Assembly: GCF_008831285.2 (NCBI RefSeq)
Contig: NC_045142.1
Coordinates: 5,587,501-5,651,500, forward strand
Length of the DNA: 64,000 nt
Direction of reading: 5' to 3'
DNA from: Nymphaea colorata
Lineage: Eukaryota; Streptophyta; Magnoliopsida; Nymphaeales; Nymphaeaceae
Shown here in pieces: positions 12,780 to 26,219 of this stretch (its first letter is position 1; the number at the start of each line of letters is the position of its first letter). Both the position numbers and the translations under genes were made by a program. Under the pieces are notes generated by a model, which had not been told where the DNA came from, did no database searches, and saw only the letters and a list, made by a program, of their open reading frames with translations.

Positions 12780-13020
12780 CACTAGTTGCCTCAAGGGCAT
12801 AGTTCAAACGAGGCACATTATATGGCACGTCTCTGGTTCGACTCGTAGGGGTTATGTTCATGTACTGTAATGGGGGGTTTTTATGTGCAAGTTGAAGCAT
12901 GTAGAAATTTTGCCACCAGGCACTGATGCAGGTTTGAACTATCGGGACAAGGGGAAGGAGGTGGGCTTTGGCTCTTACATGGGCGATGAGATTAATCCTC
13001 CCCCCGTTCACCCGAAAACT
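12780..13020 (+). mobile_element. tRNA-derived SINE-like element
   Basis: A pol III A-box-like TAGTTCAAACGAGG lies at 12800-12813, followed 22 nt after its end by a B-box-like GGTTCGACTCG at 12835-12845, the spacing expected of tRNA promoters. The GGGGTTATGTTCATG downstream region resembles plant SINE bodies. The 3' end is not clear. Confidence 0.5.
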
Positions 13021-16000
13021 ACTCTATAGTTGTTCACACATATGAGATGTTACAAACTAACTCAAAAAAAAAAAAAAATCTTGTTGTGCTGATGAATATA
13101 TTTGTTAACATTTGGGTGTTGAATTCAGATGCAATGCTGCTGGAAGAGATGGCTCCCTTCCCTTTGTGATAAAAAAATATAAATCGAATGAATTTGAATA
13201 TCCAATTATACTCAATTGTGGTCTTTGAGTGTCCTTGTGACTTGATTTATAATGCAAACAAAAAATTCCAAGGAGGGTAGTCTATTCTAGTGAGGCACAC
13301 AATTCACATTTTCTATTTGATAGTAGCTAGCTTCCCCTTCTCATGGAAGATTCTGGGCAACTTGTTCTGTAGAAAAGCAAAGGCCGCTAGGTACTTGTAC
13401 CCATTTCTTTTTTCTTATGGTCATTGCTGTAACTTGTTCAACACTTTCTCAATTGTCATAAGCTCTTTGTAGAGTTGTGGAGTCCATTTACTGGGACAGC
13501 ATTCAACTTGTATTTGACTAGAGAAAAGGAAAAGTCCCACTATGAACATGACTCCATATGCTCCTTTTGTATTTTAGTCTAGTTCTAGAGAGGGAGCATC
13601 TAGCCTTTCTTTTTGTGATCTATGTCTAGCTAAGAGTAATTACTAATTAAGAATGATAGCGCTAGGGCAATGAGGCTTCCACTTAGTTTAGGTCAAGTGT
13701 TGGAGGAACTTTCGCAGCAAGATGGTGTTTTGGTGCCAAGACAACTTGGTGTGCTTCTGGGTAAGCAAGAGGATTATGACCCGGCCAAAAAAAAAACTAA
13801 AGCATTCTCTCCCTTTCTCCTTACCCCCTAGGGTCGAATATGACGACAATATACCTTTTATCTTGGGATCGAGCTTCATTGCATATAATACAGAAGCATA
13901 GTGCCCATGTTAATCAAACTGACAAATGTGTATTTCTCATGCCACTAGCCTGACAACTCAATGCACTTTAAAATGTTCTTTAGATTAGAGAAGAGATAAC
14001 ATACTCTCAATTAAGGGCTCCACAACCTTGGCTTAATTAGGCATTAAAGTTTGTAACTAAACAATAATTCCCCTGAAGCCAACTTATATATGGAATCCGT
14101 TTAAGTGGTAAACTCAGATATATATTAGTTAAATCACCTCATTAAGTATAAAACAAGCTCATGAACTTCACCTGGACTTTGAATGCAAACACATGACTCT
14201 TGGCAACCATAGATAACTTTATCCTCCACATTCTTTGTCATAATATTGAGAATGTGAAGGATGTCACGTTGAAGACCTTGAATCAAGTCCAACCCTTCCA
14301 TTGTTCGTGGTGTTCTATTGTTCTCATAGAGCATAGTATCTAGGGCTCAATATCATTACAGCAAGTAAGACATAATTCTAGGTGTTATCTTTGTAAATGA
14401 CAGTTTTCCTGCAGTAATAAAGGCTCGTTTGACAACAAGAACAGTTTGTTTTTGTTGCATAAATTTGCTCCAAAGATTGTTATGAATTCCCGGAACACTA
14501 TTTCACAATATTTCGTGAATATGCTATAAACTTTAGAATAGATTCATAGAACAACAGTAACAAATAGTTTTCATTGGTAAACAACTCATAAAGGGTCCCT
14601 CTTTTGGTAGTGATGGTGGTCCACATGAGTTTACCAGAGTTTCTTTTACATTGGAAAATCAGACCCATTAAAGGGTATATGGTGCTTAAATGATTCCTTG
14701 TCATGAAAAGAAAAAGGAGAACAAAAATGAAGGCAATATTGCAACTATAAAATATGAGAGAACTTAGGATACGGTCTCCTTTTTCTTATTGAAGAGCAAT
14801 GGGGAGTGGGTTTCCAGAAGTGCCAAAGTTGGATCGTCTTACTTCTTTTATTTCTTTTGTTAAAATAGACAGCATTAAACCTGCTTTTAACTTGTCGGGC
14901 TACTCGCCCTAGATATCATGATTTCAAAAGTTCCACGAAAAACAGGAACAATGTTGCATGGTGTTCCTTTACAGTGCGTCACTGTCATCTCTATCGGTCG
15001 TGTTCATCATGATCGTCGTTTTCATTGTCGTCAACATCTTAGTCATTTTCGCCTCACCCTTCCCCTCGTTGCCACTCTACAGCATCAGCTGAAAAGCTTT
15101 TTGATGCCGAATCATGGTGAACAGAGAACCAGCTTGACGTGTCAAAATCATAACTTCTTAGTTTTAGTGTAAATTGGAATTCCCCCAACAACAGTTTCGT
15201 CGACCGTTAGATAATGGTCAATTTAAACTTAAAATCTTCAAGTTGCAGAAACTGAAGAGTTCTAGGTGATCTGGAGGTAAGGGATTCACTACCTACAAAA
15301 AAAAAAAAAATCTCGAAGGCTTTCCTCCATTCTCCCTGCCTTTAAGGTCCTGAGCTATCCTGCTAGCACCCACGAAAATCCAACTGTCGACATGTCATCT
15401 ACACGTTGCCTACTTAACCAGCTATGCTTCTACCATTAAGGCAAAAAAAGTGAAGAGTTCAATAACTGCGATGATCTCTTTTCTCATAGAATCTGGCACT
15501 GGTTTGTCTAACCCCAGTTTGAATGCCTTAACTTCCCCAAGAACTTTTTGAATTTCTCCAAATATCATAGTGGATTGGAATTACTATGTAGTTAAATTAA
15601 GTATTAATTATTCCCTTTGTCAATTAAGCTCGATGTTCTCCAAAATAATCAAGTCAACTTGTTCTCCAAAATGATCCATTGATTTGGCTTGTAAGAAACC
15701 AGTTTTGAATTGGCATAGTTTTCAAATATTCGAGAATACAATAAAGATAAAACATTATAAATACATTATAAATATTTGATCAAATGAAGGATTACACATG
15801 AGCAACCAACTTGATGGTGGTTTTACACATGAACTTGACCAAATTTCTTACATGCATTTGAAGTTTACACTACAACAGCCAGCTCGCGGATGATAAGAAA
15901 CCAAATGGTTTAAGGTCCACTTTGACAGCAATATTGAACAAGAAATGAAATTCCTTTTCATTGTTTATAAGATTTTATGTCATAGAAAAGATTGGTTTTA

Positions 16001-17127
16001 TATAGAGAAGACTTAGAACAGAAACGTCCTAGTTCTTTGGGTCCGAGTCTCGTCTTGTTAAGCTCCATATTCAAATCCAGAGTTCTCATGCATGCTAACT
16101 TTGTTCAAAAGAAGAATTTTGTAGCCATATTTTTATTTGTTATACATTTGGGCCACTTAACGCCCTACTGAATATTTGATGATCTTTATGAATTTCTTTC
16201 TCATTTTAAAATTAAAACCAGAATTAATGCTTGATCTTTTTTCCATTTCCAGGATCTTAAGCCAATCCCTGTGAAAAACACTTGTGTTTGCAACTTGGGA
16301 TATTTCTGTTTTATTATACCATTTTCTTCCACCATACATCTTTTCTTCCATCATACATCTAAACCTTCTCAAAGCCTGTTGTAAAATCTCGTGGATGTAC
16401 CTTCTTGACTCCGAGGTCATACACCAGCAGCTTCAGCCTGAAGAAGGGTTGACGTCAATGAAGTTTGAACAGTGGTGGAACCAGAAAATTCGGGCTAATG
16501 AGTTCAAGGGTTTACTATATCCCGAGTTTATCAAGTTCACTTGGCATATACAAACTGCTAGGATGTTGCATGTTCGGGCCGAACACATGTTAGGGAATGC
16601 CCCCATTGCATAACATAAACCTCTTTGCTCACTAGCATGGGTCATGCAGTGCGAGAGCCGAACATGTTTTGGGCCCGAACAGGCAGTCAATTTCCATGTA
16701 GACAAGGAAGGTGCTGTTAGCCAGAAACTTTGTTTTGCCACCCAAAACAAAGGAATTTGTTGCCTTAGTTCTCCAAAGCTCTTCCAAAATTACTACCATA
16801 TGGTAGTCATACATATGCTCCCATTTTCTTTGGCCTAGCCTTTGCATAAACTTGGATGCTGACTGGTTGTAGGTATAGACTTGGCAAGTAAGCAAGCATT
16901 AAAAGGATATGTATACTACCTAGTGCTTAACCTCAACTCATTCTTCTAACTATAAAATAACAGAGCAAATTGACACTAGTTTATGCTTATAGTCTGAGCT
17001 AGCTAGTTACTAACCAGAACATCTTTCACTTCTTGGTCACTTCCCTTTTTAACGTGAAAATCAGTTAATACCTTTTCTTTTCGTTTCAAGAATCTGACTG
17101 GAAGCCACACATTGGCAGGCCTTCAAT

Positions 17128-17492
17128 TAAGCCTGGGCATCGGGTCGGCCCTGCCCGGTAATGAGTTCGGCTTGGGCCGGCCCGACGTCTAAAAACTGGG
17201 CCCGGGCCCGATCCGACTCGGAAAACCCGAGCCTGAGCCCGAGCTCAGCTTGATTAAATTTAAAAAATATTTTTTAAATATAAAATAATATATAAATATA
17301 ATTAATTGTAATAAAATATTATAAACACATATATATATATAATAAATTAAAAAATCAATTGTCGGGCCCACCTGGGCTGGCCCGATAAATTATCGGGCCG
17401 GCCCGGGTCCCTTTTTCCCGGGTTTGGGCCTGAGCCTGAGTCGGGCCAGATACCGGGTACCCGGTGGGAGCCCGGCCTGATGCGCAGTCTTA
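17128..17492. mobile_element. hAT-type MITE with GC-rich ends and AT core, 365 bp, perfect TSD
   Basis: The terminal inverted repeats are TAAGCCTGGGCATCGGG on the left and TAAGACTGCGCATCAGG on the right end's reverse strand. The exact 8-bp target duplication CCTTCAAT lies at 17120-17127 and 17493-17500. The interior has GGGCC-rich arms and an AT-rich centre (about 17255-17360). It is non-coding and non-autonomous. Confidence 0.8.
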
Positions 17493-19537
17493 CCTTCAAT
17501 TGGTAAAATATAGAAGGGGGCACATGACCCAGCATCATTTGGTACTTGCAAAAACGGAGCTCTTACCAATATGTGATGCTAGGTTGTTAGCCTACCTGTT
17601 GAATGAGGAGAACTCCATTGTAGGCTCAATTGTTTAAAGGTATCATGATATTATCGTGAAAAAAAAGGAAAAAATCACAATAGTTTGAAAAAAACCGGAA
17701 AATATATTTATCATGTTATTTTCGCAGTTTTCCCATTTTTTTAACATTGATATTATAACGGCTTCAAATTTAAACTTCAACGAAATTATTTTGCATCATT
17801 TTTATAGTCATTAAAACATCTATTTTATCACTGTTATATAGTTTAATTTATGTTTTCTTATTAGTTTCTGATTTATTTCATTTATACCTAATTTTCTTAT
17901 TTTTCAAATTTGTAGAGGTTCTTTTACTTAAAAAAAACTTTACCGAAAAATATCCAAGAAATATCTTGCTGTTAAAGACCCGTGAACGAGTTAAAGCTTT
18001 GGAACCAAGATGTGCTTTGGTTTCCATGTTTGACGAAAACTAATGCACGATGTAAAGGCTTTTGGGGTCATTTGAAAAAAAAGATCAATAGCTTTTTGTA
18101 GATAATTGAAACATCATACAACTTGTAAGTTTATTGAATATTATAACTCCTTTAAATTGATGGCTATATGTAAACTACCACAATGGACAGTTTGAAAAAA
18201 AAAATATGCAGAAAAGGAAACGAGCGTTTATCCGTTGGTTATGATGGTACCGATACTCATTGTGCATGTATAATATCAAGGAACATGTTTACTTTTATAA
18301 AATGTCTTTTGAAGTTATATTTTATAACATGATATTATATAACGTTAGTTCGGCCATTCTTTAGCTTTTTTCCATGGCAAGGAACACCCCAAGATGTAGA
18401 CCACTTAAATAGTGGGGGTTGATGCCAATTATATGATATGTTGACTGACCAGAAGCCATGGTCCTCTTGCTCGGATCTATAAAATAAGTGACCCGTGATA
18501 TGGAAAGCCGTTAGACATGATGCATGTGGCCATTGAAGAAGATTATTTCACATATATATATATATATATATTTCCCTAACCAGAGGAAGAAACTTTAATG
18601 GAGATTGAACATTTGCAGTTGTGTTATCGAAGGTAAAGGAGCGTAGTGCACCATCCATACTAGCTTTTATCTCGTGACACACGAGGGGCGTTTTTCTTTT
18701 GTTGAGATTTTTCTGCTATTTTAATCCTAAAACGTAACTTTTTTACTCTTTCAATTTTGTATTTTTTTAGACCTAACATAGTTTATTGCACTAAGGATTT
18801 TATGTAAAACTCAAGATCCACACTTGAGTTCTTGATTTTACTTTTTACATTGAGAAAAGGTCGATTTAGGTCGGGTCTTAAATCCATGGTTTTCAAATCT
18901 TGACGGTTTTTTTAAATCAGGGGCAATCAAATGCTTCCTATAAGAGCGGTTCCTTTTCTTTTTCCTTTTCTTGAGTTTAAATCTTGAGTTGAGGAGTATT
19001 TTCTCCGTCTAGCTCCTTGCATTTACTAAAATGCGGATTATCCATGGATTGAATATGTTTTGAACCTTAAGGAATGGAGAGCTTCGGTCCTCGTTCGACC
19101 AATAGAATAACCTTTAGAATAGTTTCTCAACCCCGGATTAAGACTTAACTCAAGGCCTTCAACTTGAGTTAAAATATTGAAGAATATGTTATTTGAATGT
19201 TAAAAATCTAGGACATTCTTTAGTAAAAGATCTAAAGAAATCAACTGATTTGTCAGGGCCACAAACATTACTTTTAAATTAGTCATCCTTTTTGGGATTC
19301 CTCCAAAATTTTTTGAACTCCATGACGAATTTCTCAATGAATAAGCAATGATAAACTCATCAGATTAAGTTGGAAGCATATTTAAACATGTGATCATCGG
19401 TTGGTCTTCCTTTTCCGACTTAAATTGCGCCGGAGCTAGCTGCCAATCACTCTCCTTCCATCGAGATTCTGACACCTTCAAAATTCTCCTTTCTGGAACG
19501 AATTTAAGTCTCACATACTCTCGAGTTTAATACACCA

Positions 19538-19667
<130 letters not shown>

Positions 19668-20037
19668 GTTGCTGTAGGCGTTTTATTGCAGCAGTTTGGA
19701 GCACTATTTTCTGGGCAGGTTTGACCTCTGGAATCGCTCGACTGTTGCACTGTTTTGGAGCAGCTTCTTCTCAATAGTTTCCTTCTTCCCCCTTGTCTCT
19801 CTCCGATCATCTTCTTCTTCACTCGGTATGTGCCGATGAATGAACATATATATCTTCTTCTCGATCTTGTGCCTTAATTTGCGTTTTTTTTTTTTGCTTC
19901 TTTTTTTCCAGAGTCCCAAGGAATAGACTGTGGGCACTCGCTAAGCCAATGCTTCCATTAAGTGTGCCATGGCAGTTGAATTTTAAGACTGTTCATGAGT
20001 TTTAGAGGGAGTGAAAAGATTATGACGGCAATAAGTC

Positions 20038-20245
20038 TGTAGGGCATTTGATGGCTTGAAATTTTGATTCGATAATGAAAATTTCAAAATCATAATTTCC
20101 CTTAAATTGAAATGGAATCAAAATTTCATGTTTCAGTTTCTTCATTTTGAAAGCAAAATACCCTGTTTGATTAAAAATTTCAATTTCTTAAAAAATGTGC
20201 ATTTTGATCCTAAAGTTCCAAGACTCTAAATACATCAAACGCCCC
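20038..20245. mobile_element. MITE-like element with GGGCRTTTGATG inverted ends
   Basis: AGGGCATTTGATGGC at the left and CATCAAACGCCCCAAG at the right form an inverted repeat around an AT-rich interior with many AAATTTTGATT-type internal repeats. No matching target duplication was found. Confidence 0.45.
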
Positions 20246-20911
20246 AAGATTTTTCGGTTGCCCATTTGCTTTTTGTTTAACTCATTCTCGAAAAGATAAA
20301 ATGAAAAGTCATTCCATTCCTTGCAGACATATTATGCCCATAATTTGCAAAACGCAGACCACCCTTTACAATTTCTTAACAATAATCACAACGATGGAAT
20401 AGGGAAGAAACAGAAAAGGTTAGCAGATTTTTTGTTTTTTGTTTTCAAACTGTATCATCAAATTAAATTCCTATCAAATTTTTTTATCTGACTTTCTACT
20501 TTCATGCTTCAAAGAAATAAATTCTCAAGATTCAAATTAAAGCTCAATAGACAATATCTTGTCACATTCCCAAGAAATTCCAAGAAATTAACCCATTTCC
20601 CCTTTTGATCTAAGATTTGCTTTCCCATCAGCAATTTAACTTCAGGTATACTGTCTACCAACTGGAGCTGTGTGGCCAATATATATGTGTGTGTGAGAGA
20701 GAGAGAGAGGCAGATACTGCGATGGCCTTGGCCAAAGGTCTTGTTGGTTTTCTCTTGAGTGAGAAAATGTAAGGGGACAGGATCAGAATGAAGACTGTCA
20801 AGACTCAGAAGACAAAAGGAATCTATTTTAAGTCATCGATCGAAGAACTTACTATTTTGCCTCCATCTGAGAAATCTGTCTCAAATTGAAGGAAATTGTA
20901 GATCTGAGTCT

Positions 20912-20915
20912 GACC

Positions 20916-20955
<40 letters not shown>
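20912..20955. repeat. (GA)n microsatellite
   Basis: About 21 GA units. A (TA)n run follows at 21100-21138. Confidence 0.95.
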
Positions 20956-21098
20956 CATAGAATTTGAAGGTGTGGAGGCTGCTGGTTGGAGGGAAATGAC
21001 TGCAGCCAGAGAGCCAATCTGCACCAGCAACTCCCTGACTGCAGCCCACTCTGATCTGTCGAATCAACAACAGTTTTATCACCCAGATGTACTTCACT

Positions 21099-21141
<43 letters not shown>

Positions 21142-22107
21142 TTTTTCCGATCCCATTCAATAGCGTAGTTGTCCAGTTCTGTGACCGGAAACTAACTTTT
21201 TCATCAACTAAATTTATTTGCTTCGAAAAGAAACTTGACTTTGGATGCAACTGTTCCTTTGTTACGCTGATATCAATTCAGAAGACCTTTGATACACATC
21301 AGATTCTATATGGTAGTTACCAAATCCATATCCCAAAAAAAAAAAAGCACCAAATTCTTTGCCGTTGAGTGGATTAGGCATAAAAAACTTATTAACAAAC
21401 AAACTAACCATAGCTTCTCTTAGAAGCTGTGACGCGGCTTTCAGGGTCGAAGTTTGCAGGAAACCGTCATCGGTGCCACTCCTTTGATTTCTGTGACAGC
21501 TACTCATATATTGTTAACACTACTCTTGAATTACTATTAAATATTAAATAAGTTCAAATGAATATATTTTAAATGCACATTTATGAAAAAGAAATGAATA
21601 TTGTAGACATTTTGGAAAAGTTACTTTTTTATATTTCCCATTTTGCAGCTGGAGGATGGGTTTTCTTTTTCATGTTTCAAAGACTTCTTTGGTAATTTTA
21701 TGCCCTCAATGGGGGTGACATGTGTAACCAAACCTGGTCATATGCGTCACAGAAAAAAAAACTTTTTATAAAGACAAAAATAAAAATCAAGAAATGCAAA
21801 AAGGCAAGAAAGTACATTTCCTTTTAAAAAATTACAAAAATATCATTCCATTCTCTTACTGCATACATTAAGAAAATATCATTCCACTCTTACTGCATAC
21901 ATAGGTTGCATGCACCTAACGGCACACACAGCTCCCTCTAATATGTAACCTAATTAGTTGTGTGTGCCGGGGTAACTCAACATGAGGGCCGGTGTTATGG
22001 CTGCCTCCCTGGATAAGCACCAATCAGTGAGCCCATCCAGGTACATGTTATAAAGGGCTCTCTCTTTTTATGCAATAAAAAATAACCTTCTTTTCAGCAC
22101 AAAGTTA

Positions 22108-22292
22108 AAAGAAATTTTTGATGGGAGTCCAACTATAGTTTCTAAATTTTATCAGAGTAGAAATATAATCTTTTAAGATTTTTATACAGACTAAATGAAT
22201 TTTTTTTAAAAAATACATGTAACCTTTTTTTTTTAAATATTGAGTACCGGCCATGGCCTTTGTCCCACCCTCGACTCTGCCCCTGCCTCCTC
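22108..22292. mobile_element. Left-truncated relative of the 32131 element
   Basis: It shares the TAGTTTCTAAATTTT interior and the GACTCTGCCCCTG right end with the 32131 family. The left inverted repeat is not preserved. Confidence 0.4.
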
Positions 22293-22442
22293 TAATACAA
22301 TATGAAAATGAGAGTTTATTGGTGGTTTTAAAAAACAAGAATGACCCTTTTAAACATATTTATTAATTTATTTATTTTTGTCTTATCAACTCAGTGCTAC
22401 CCAATATATAGTTCTACTATTTCCGCAACTGCAAGTTAAATG

Positions 22443-22645
22443 TAAGAGTGGGCATCGGGCCGGAGCTCGTTGTTGGGCTTTCAGGACCGCAGTCGAGTCG
22501 AGGCCAGGCTTTGGCCTGGGCCCGATAAAATTTTTATTATTTTTTAAGATGTTTTTCTTTATAACTATATATATAATACATACATTCTGGATTTTTTAGT
22601 AAAAATGAATCGGGCCAAAGTTCGAATCAGCCATGCCCACCCCTA
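22443..22645. mobile_element. hAT-type MITE, 203 bp, same family as 17128, perfect TSD
   Basis: The left end is TAAGAGTGGGCATCGGGCC and the right end reversed is TAGGGGTGGGCATGG. The 8-bp duplication GTTAAATG is exact at 22435-22442 and 22646-22653. It has a GC-rich left arm and an AT-rich core. Confidence 0.8.
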
Positions 22646-23271
22646 GTTAAATGTTTGAAAGGGTTCTGGGTGGCTTCTTGAAGGCAGAGTTGGCCGGGAC
22701 TGAGGGTGTTGTCATCTTTCAAATGACTGCTTTTCTGGAAATTCCGAATCAGCACGCTTCTGTGCGGAAATCACATAAAGACTCGTACTGGAAGTTGGTA
22801 TAACGAAGACAAAGTCTGCCACTGGGACCCTTAGTCGTTGTTCGCGTTTGCTTTCTCTGCAGTTGGTCCTACTTTCTTCGATACAGTTCTTTTTTCTTGT
22901 GCACAGTCCTTTCTTTCAGTACATATTATAATATTATAACAGTGTGCGTATCCGATCATCCGCATCGATTGGTTCCCAACTCCAATGTGAACAACTCACG
23001 CAACTCTTCATTTCTCTCTACATTCAACGCCCACTTATGAAGATCGAAGAAAGGAAGAAAGAGTAGTCGGGAGAATGTGCAAATATATAATATATATATA
23101 TATATAGCTGATGGTTATTTTTTATTTTATATCGCTAAAAACTATCATGAATGATGCATTCTATTGTTAAATCGTGGTCACTGACCATTGCAAATGCACT
23201 TTTTATAACAATTTTTAATTAACAACACAAAATTTAAAAAAAGTCTTACAGCCGTAGAGGTATTTGGTAGA

Positions 23272-23273
<2 letters not shown>

Positions 23274-23322
<49 letters not shown>

Positions 23323-23386
23323 ATGTGTGTGTGTTAAGGAGAGCGCGGCTTGAGTGTTACGAAGTTAACACACACACACACACACA
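23274..23386. repeat. (TA)n then (TG)n and (CA)n arms forming a potential hairpin
   Basis: TA (23274-23314) passes to TG-rich sequence ending GTGTGTGTTAA. After about 27 bases this is answered by TTAACACACACAC near 23365-23386. The TG and CA arms can pair. Confidence 0.85.
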
Positions 23387-23924
23387 AGTTCTGCTTTTGA
23401 ACTGGTTGTAGGAAATCATACACTACTAGGTATGTTTTTTTTTTTCGGCAAAACAATTATATAAATGTAATTTTTGTATATGTTATGTACAAAATTAACA
23501 TGAAAAATGCTTTCTGGACATGCAAAATAGGTTTTAAAATAAAAATGTTAAAACGCTTAATAAATATAGTTTTCGTATCGAGCCATGAAAGATCAAATCC
23601 ATGAGGTAAATTGTAAACGAAAAAAGAAAAAATGTGAATGATGGACAAACCTACAAATCCTTATTATTTTGAAGGCTTTTCATTTAATATTGCCTCATAC
23701 TTAATATTCTGCTGACAGAAACCAATTATAAAGAGGCAGGCTTCAGTTTTATCGGATTCAAATTAATGGCAGCAAAAAATTCAGTAAGCTGAAGAATCAA
23801 CTTTAAATTTGAGAAAACTATAAAAACTTCATATTCTTCAGTATCTCAAGTCATACTTTTCCAAAATCCCAAGAATCTATATATGTGAGGACATTGTTGG
23901 CAGTTGTAAGCAAAATGATCCACA

Positions 23925-24062
23925 AAAAAGAAAAATACATGAAATGTTACAAAAACTCATTTATCCCATATAAAAATTTTGAAAAATTATATTTTGGCCC
24001 TTGTTAAAATTTTGAAACTATGATTCGGCTTCCATCATGAAAAATTCCTACCCTTGCCCCTG
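23925..24062. mobile_element. Truncated relative of the 10220 element
   Basis: It shares the ATAAAAATTTTGAAAA and TTGTTAAAATTTTGAAA segments and the CCTTGCCCCTG end with the 10220 copy. The left terminus is missing. Confidence 0.45.
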
Positions 24063-25581
24063 CTTCCTATCATCATAAGAAGAATCGAATTCCACATTAC
24101 AGGGGCATTATGGTATTTTTTAACCTGTAAATGGGCTGTTTTATTTCAAAAAAAAGTACTTCTGAATTTTTTCTTGGCTTCTTTTATCTTTCTCATTGAC
24201 TTTAATCTGGCGGACCATCGGATTGAAACTAGTTGGAAAATGATGGCAGTAAGGTATATGTTCGGGTCCTAACACTGGGAAACATGTTCGGCTCATGAAA
24301 TAAAAAAAATGCCCTACAAAAACCCCTTTTAAGGACAAAAATGGAAATGGAAAAAATTTTGCTGCAAGGGTTTGAACAAGACGAACCGTGTGCTGGCCCG
24401 AACAGTCAATTGGCTCTAAGAAATAATCTAATATCCGAGATCTCTAAGACAAATGACACCAGATTAGGGCCATTGAAAGTAAAAATTATCCTCTTAATTT
24501 GATGCTTTTATTCACTTCTGTATGCGAAATGATACATGTGATTATATGCACAATAGATTGATGGCTGGATCTAGACACATAATTGGCAAACCCATGACTC
24601 AGATCAGGATCAATTAAAAACTAAATCACCGAGTTAGAGAGTTGACCGAGCCACTCAGTGGGGTTAGGTCACAAATTTTTATGGTGCATTTTTCTATAGA
24701 TGAAGAAGATAAGTCCGTGTAAACTTTATGTTTGATTTTTTACTAGACTAAAAGGGAAATAAACATGCAATATAAGTATTAGCAAAGATTTAGTAAAGTT
24801 TTTGGTATTTCACAATTCAAAAAACAAGAAACTTCGATATTCAGCAATGCAAGAGAAAAAAAGAACATGTAATCAATTGACAATTCTAATTGGCTCGATG
24901 GGCCCTGACTCGTGATCCAGTAAATGAACGATCCCGATTTGATGACGTGTTCAACGAATTCTACGACACATGGCGCCGCACATACACTTTCTAAGCACTG
25001 AGGTTTAATTTTTATCACTGAATCTAATTGCCGTATGTAGAACAGAGTCAATATGCATGGTTGAATTTCGAACTCATGCAAAACTTTTGGTTGGGGCAGT
25101 TTTCTAAGATATTAGACAGCATTTATATGCACTACTATAACCCTTCTTCATCATATTAGAGAATATGAGCAAGTACACTTTGGTTTCTAGAAGAAGGATG
25201 CAGTTCAGATGCTGGAAAATAGAAACTTGTAATATATATATATACGTCAAAGTTAGGCAGTTCAGAGCACATTTTTGAAAGGAGAATCTTAATCTGCAGC
25301 GAGAGTGTGACTGCATGGACCCCAAACACAATGAAAGAGTTTAGATACATAAAAATGACCAAAATACCCAAAAAAGTTAAGAAAAATGAAAGAATGCTCC
25401 TTTATCATAAGGACAAAAAAAGAAAGTGAAATGAACATTTCACAAAGATTAAAATGCCCTCATGAAATTATGTATGTGGTGGCTTGTGAGGTGTCAGAAG
25501 ACATGAACATGTGTTCGTATACATCCTACAGCCGTGACCCAACCCGTAGACTACGTTGCATGCACCATCTTATCGCATGAA

Positions 25582-25668
<87 letters not shown>
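25582..25668. repeat. Compound (CA)n-(TA)n microsatellite
   Basis: About 6 CA units followed by about 37 TA units. Confidence 0.95.
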
Positions 25669-25670
<2 letters not shown>

Positions 25671-25870
25671 CAAAGACATTTTGTGTCATTTTTCGAAAGA
25701 AATGAATATTTTGGTCATTTTATTTTTTTATTTTCCACCTTTTGCTTTTATCAGAAGTTTTCGCTTCACAAGTTATTACAGTCATTTTACACCCCAACAC
25801 ACACACACACAAAAAAAAGAGGGTGGCGCATATAATCAAGAGGGCCCAACTCCACGGTTGCTTTCATTGT

Positions 25871-26103
25871 TTTAGGCTTATTTTTGGTGTTTCCAGGTGA
25901 TCCTTATGTTTTTAACACGAAAATCATTCAGGCTTATTTTTTATGTCTCGGGCCGACATTTGAGGTGATACTTATGTTTTTAACGTGAAAATCATTCAGG
26001 CTTATTTTTTATTTCTCGGGCCGACATTTGAGGTGATACTTATGTTTTTAACGCGAAAATCATTCAGGCTTATTTTTTATGTCTCGGGCCGACATTTTTG
26101 TTT
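25871..26103. repeat. 68-bp minisatellite, about 3.5 units
   Basis: GAAAATCATTCAGGC recurs at 25919, 25987 and 26055, exactly 68 bp apart. Each unit contains CTCGGGCCGACATTTGAGG and TACTTATGTTTTTAACG. The first unit is degenerate and the last truncated. Confidence 0.9.
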
Positions 26104-26219
26104 TAACGTGGACATCAGTGTCTCTCTTTTTCAACACAAAAAAATGATGTCCTGAAGATTCAAAATGAAAACTGACGACTAGTAGCCCATGCCCCATCCT
26201 TTAGCCAACTCTTTTGAGG

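Larger units (their letters stand above)
9150..17119. other. Intergenic, AT-rich
   Basis: Apart from the 10220 MITE, the microsatellites at 10964 and 11381 and the SINE-like unit at 12780, I see nothing assignable. Coding-like but unrecognised minus-strand stretches at 14134-14334 and 14498-14704 may be decayed fragments. Confidence 0.5.

Noticed and set aside
16284-16613. 109-codon plus-strand open frame
   Set aside because: It overlaps the TTCGGGCC dispersed repeat and antisense open frames of similar length. No family is recognised.
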